From NCBI GenBank assembly GCA_950106755.1, contig OX467091.1, positions 11,301,538 through 11,365,537 of the forward strand: a stretch of DNA of 64,000 nt. The letters are read 5' to 3'. A model generated the notes under the pieces. The model ran no database searches, was not told where the DNA came from, and was given only the letters and a program-made list of their open reading frames with translations. A program made the translations under genes and the position numbers. This document shows, piece after piece, positions 60,300 through 64,000 of the stretch (positions are counted from its first letter, which is position 1; the number at the start of each line of letters is the position of its first letter). Origin of the DNA: Climacium dendroides. Taxonomy: Eukaryota; Streptophyta; Bryopsida; Hypnales; Climaciaceae.

Positions 60300-63200
60300 A
60301 TGAAGGGGACGACGTTCACCTTGATTCTGTTCCTTGCAATCCCGATCGCAGGAATTCACGGGGATGCCAATCAGGGTTCATTCTGCGCGAAGGCGATCGC
60401 AAACTACAACACCAGCGGGTCATGTCCTCAGGTTTCGACCTTCGACATCATCGACACAGCAGCGTACACGGGCGTGTGGTACGAGCTCGGAAGCACCGCC
60501 CAGTTCAAGCTCTTGTCGGAGGCCGGATTAGACTGCCTGCAAGCCAATTACACGCTGCAAGTTTCCAACGCCACCACCTCGCTCGCCGTCGTGAACAGCG
60601 GGAGGCGCTCTCTGGGACCCGTGGCCACATTGGGCGTCACCAGCATCAGCACGGGCGCCAAGGATGTGTGCACGAGCGCTCGCGACGTGTGCGCGTACCT
60701 GGGGCCTCCGAGTGGAATGATGCAGTCCGTCAGCGAGCTTCGGAGAATCGCGTCCATCGTGCGCACGGAGCTTCCCGATCAGGCGACGATTCTCGACGAC
60801 GTGGCTCGAAAGATTGAGGGCTACGGAAGCAGCATCTCCAAGGAGTTCACTATGGTGGCTGAGCATGTGCAGACCATTCAGAAACTGGATGGATACCTCA
60901 GCGCAGGGAACAACAGCACGACGGCCAACGTCGAGCAGATCAAACTGGAGATCATGGAAATCTGCAAGCATGTCGACACGCTTGCGATGTTCGTCGGTGA
61001 GATGGCCACTGCGAGGATTCTTCTCGGGCAAGTGCGTGGCACACTTCTCTGTCGTCTCCCCTCTCGTCTGAAACCCTAAATGGTTGTGAATTTCGAATTT
61101 GACTCACCTCTGTATTACGACATGTCTGAGAAACCCTAATTTCGAATCATTCTTCAGAAGATTGAGTAGTCAAGTATGAAGTCGAGGAAACATGATTAAT
61201 CTCCGTGGTCTCACATTACACTGTAGCAGCATCTGATATCACCTAATTGTAATAGATATGTCGTAGGGTTGAATGGACAAAAAGGGGACTGGAAACCACC
61301 ATTCAGACGAATGACAAAACTTGTCTGGTGCAATGAGGGGTTTATTACATGAATCGTTATGTTGACTTTTCGATGTTGTCCACGTTTTGTGACGACTTTG
61401 TTCCTGCAGTTGTCCATTCATGATCAGACCCAGAGTGATTTGGGGGCAAGTGTTTTATTTAATGAACTGCTTTGCTCAATTCGCAGTCTTTTTCAGTTTC
61501 GTTTGTTAAAATCGATGTCTTGTAGCCCACAAAATTTTGACTATGAATAATGACGCAATTTGCATCGAAATTGGCTGAATTCAATTCCCAACACCCTCTC
61601 TTGAATTTGAGCTCTGATCCGCCTCAATTGTCGCATTTAGGTGAGGTTGCATAAATTAGGGCTCTTGTTCTGAAGCTCCTGGTGATATTGCAATGTGAGC
61701 AGGCGGTGGTGAAGCTCCTCATAGCCGGGGAATTTGTGAGTACAGTGGACGTAACGGAAGCATCAGCCCTGATCGGAGCCGCAGAGCAAAACATACTGCT
61801 GCGAGCAGATCGAATGAAAGCGAGTCTACGGGCCATGAGCACTGCTGCAGAGGTTTTGGTCGCTGACACAAGCGTGCCCTACCGGAACATTTCGTGGAGT
61901 TTGCCTGGAGTTGCCACTCAGAACGTCACCAACAAAGGGAGATTGGAGGTTGGCTTGATTCTCACCCCAAAAATCTGGAAAAAAGATTGTAACAAAAATA
62001 AAATTCGTTAGGCCTGCAGTCATTCAGCTTTCCACTGTAGCTACACTATTGACACTCGGTAATGTGAGAATAACGTATGTCTAACAGTCATGTTAGCGCC
62101 GGGGCTCTGCACCGTCAGAATGAACAATTGCAGAATCATGTCCATGTGTTCCAAGACTCAAATGAACCCCTAAATGCCCAAGGCCTTTTTGAGCTGCTTG
62201 GAATTCACACGAGGAAAAGAAAACACAACCATATCATGTACAGATTGAAAGATTATAATGTTTGATCATGAGGGTATTCAAACATCAAAAGTGATTTGAA
62301 TTTTTCAATCCTATGAGGATAAAGGGCCTAACATGCACAATTCCAATCAATTTATGTCTTCTTAAAATTTAGTCTATAATTTTTTTAAATGAATTTTTAA
62401 TATGATTTTTTCTCCAAGATTTAATGTATTTGCACTCATTCCAAGAGCCCTCAAAACTATGGAAAGTGAAGATTGCAATGGACCCCCTTTCACAAAATCT
62501 TGCATAGAAAATTCATAATCAATCATTTTCAAAATCAGATTTTTTTCCTAAAACTAAGCTTCAATAACAATTTTCTGAAAACATGAACTACTAAAAATAG
62601 AAAATTAGTTAGGTTTTATTTAACTTTAAAGTATTATGGATACCAAAATTGGGTGTCTTGGGCATTCAAGTGTTAAGGTGGAAACACCTAAAACCATCAA
62701 AATAAGCAATATAGTTGGAGACACTTTTTCTAGAAAAAATATTTTATTAGTAATTGAAAATCATGAGTTTTTAAAAATAAAAATAATTTTTGAACAGGGC
62801 ATCTAATTTCTATGAATTTGAAAGTGGAACTCCATAAGATACCATGAACTACACTGTAGTTAAATTGCCTTGGTATTAAAACTAAAATTTCAAAAAATCA
62901 ACAGTCAATAAATCACAGTTACATATGGATATGGTTTAATGAGACTTTGGAAGGGTTCTCTTAAGGAAAGTCTATTGCATAAGATTGGGTACAAGGATGA
63001 TATTGGGTGTTTTCATGTCAATATGTTCTTGATTATATTTGTAAAGTACAAAGTAAATAAAAGTGTGCCATGGCCAAATCTAATTTTAGAACCATAATTG
63101 GCATGTTCTCATTTACTATATAACTAACAAATTCATTAGAGCATGCTTGTTTGCAATTGTTGAACTCTATTTTTGCCATTAATTGTATATATATATATTT

Positions 63201-63898
63201 CATCTGGTAAACATATGTTGTGCGACTTATCTTGTCACTATATGACTTGGTGTGACATGTATCCACTGTAAATAGTACTCAATCTAAATCTAGGTTAGAT
63301 GAATGAAAAGTAAGACAAGTTTTTGAAGTCACACCTAATGTATAAATTCTAGTAAGCCAAACCTTCAAATTGAATTATAGTTATAATTCATGAACTAGGA
63401 AATTCACATTTAATGTGAATTCAACACCTCAATAGAATTGTGCCAAAGAAAGAAAATTTGAGAGGCTCACTAAACTTTAGATACCTTTGGTACAATCATT
63501 TTCCTAGGAATTGTGAATGAGACCTACACATGAAGAGTTGATGTTAAGAGTTTAGGATTCATGAAATGGTTTGATCACATTTTTGTGTTTGTGATAATGT
63601 GCAGATCTCCATCTTGGGAGTGAAGGCGCCATATAACATTATAGCTATGGAAGGATTACCAAGCAAAGGGTACGAATCAGCACTTGTGTACTCGTGCACA
63701 GAGAATCATGTCTTGGAGACCATCCAACAAACATTCTTTGTGTTGTCACGGCGACCTATTCTTTTGCCTGCTACATTGGACCGCTTCTTGGGTGTAGCAG
63801 CATCCTTGGGGAAAGACCTTGATTGTGAAAATCCCTTTCTCACATCTGGTTGCAATTGTGCACCATTTGTTGAGTCTTGTTCTCATTGGACGCAGTAG
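60300..63898 (+). CDS. Secreted lipocalin-like protein with a long central insertion
   Basis: Three exons, 60300-61031, 61703-61948 and 63605-63898, join in phase 0 to give 423 residues. Residues 1-21 are a signal peptide (MKGTTFTLILFLAIP core), so secretion or an endomembrane location is likely. The lipocalin signature G58-V-W60-Y-E follows CPQVSTFDIID, and strands continue through CLQANYTL. Residues about 140-310 are helix-rich (exon 1 end and exon 2, AEQNILLRADRMKASLRAM) and not lipocalin-like. Strands resume with ISILGVKAPYNIIAMEG, SALVYSC and TFFVLSRRPIL. The C-terminus is Cys-rich (CENPFLTSGCNCAP..ESC), suggesting disulphides. Lipocalins bind small hydrophobic ligands; the ligand here is unknown. 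The second intron (61949-63604) is AT-rich and without genes. The GC-rich first exon contrasts with the later introns. Confidence 0.8.
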
Positions 63899-64000
63899 CC
63901 ATTAGTGGAAGACAACAACCATTTGAATGTATAGGTATTCATCTTATGTGCCATGTAGAATGTTCATAATCTACTACCACTATCACTATTCTTGCCAAAG
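63899..64000 (+). other. 3' flank of the lipocalin-like gene
   Basis: This is probably 3' UTR sequence; the window ends before any poly(A) signal. Confidence 0.4.

Noticed and set aside
60528..61031. Minus-strand 167-codon frame opposite the lipocalin-like exon
   Set aside because: A shadow of the GC-rich plus-strand exon, which has a signal peptide and a lipocalin motif.
1..64000. CRISPR arrays, operons, Shine-Dalgarno sites, rRNA genes
   Set aside because: None seen; the sequence is eukaryotic nuclear DNA and the short repeats present are not regularly spaced.

Overview
This is nuclear DNA of a land plant. Genes have spliced exons with GT/AG borders and AT-rich introns, and there is a plant cytosolic class I small heat-shock protein gene, a TATA box with heat-shock elements, AATAAA signals and plant-type transposase families. 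Several decayed elements (a pogo-like transposase, a SWIM-domain MULE-like transposase, and a gag-like gene with a GIREE-type domain) resemble, from memory, families abundant in bryophytes and especially liverworts such as Marchantia. The species cannot be proved from the window, so bryophyte/liverwort is an inference.

Layout. 1-711: 3' end and trailer of a plus-strand gene. 712-8659: AT-rich repeat land with a terminal-inverted-repeat element, a long hairpin and purine-rich repeats. 8660-12840: a five-exon gene for a TET/JBP-like 2-oxoglutarate dioxygenase, intact by eye. 15.7-24.1 kb: a CACTA/En-Spm block with a broken Tnp2 transposase. 24.8-26.0 kb (minus): a decayed HUH/Rep-like (Replitron-like) gene. 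29.5-31.2 kb (minus): a decayed pogo-like transposase with a fold-back element at its 3' end. 33.0 kb: a tRNA-derived SINE. 33.6-37.5 kb (minus): a decayed MULE/SWIM transposase. 40.4-46.8 kb: a long multi-exon gene, intact by eye, with a ParB-like motif and a divergent beta-class DNA amino-methyltransferase domain; two long hairpins lie in its putative first intron. 50.9-52.2 kb: a gag-like pseudogene. 52.9-55.0 kb: a PQQ/polyvinyl-alcohol-dehydrogenase-like pseudogene carrying a fold-back MITE with a clear target-site duplication. 55.3-57.1 kb: two tandem copies of a TIR element. 58.7-59.7 kb: the HSP20 gene with its promoter. 60.3-63.9 kb: a secreted lipocalin-like gene with a long insertion in the lipocalin domain.

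Four protein genes look intact: the TET/JBP-like dioxygenase, the ParB/methyltransferase-like protein, HSP20 and the lipocalin-like protein. The first two are the unusual ones. A putative modified-base oxidase and a putative (possibly catalytically altered) DNA-methyltransferase relative lie about 28 kb apart on the same strand, in a neighbourhood of dead transposons. The frame-preserving stop codons in three of the dead elements are all explicable as C-to-T changes (CAA, CAG or CGA to stop), as expected for methylated, silenced DNA.

All exon models and family assignments were made by eye. No database search, alignment or expression evidence was available.
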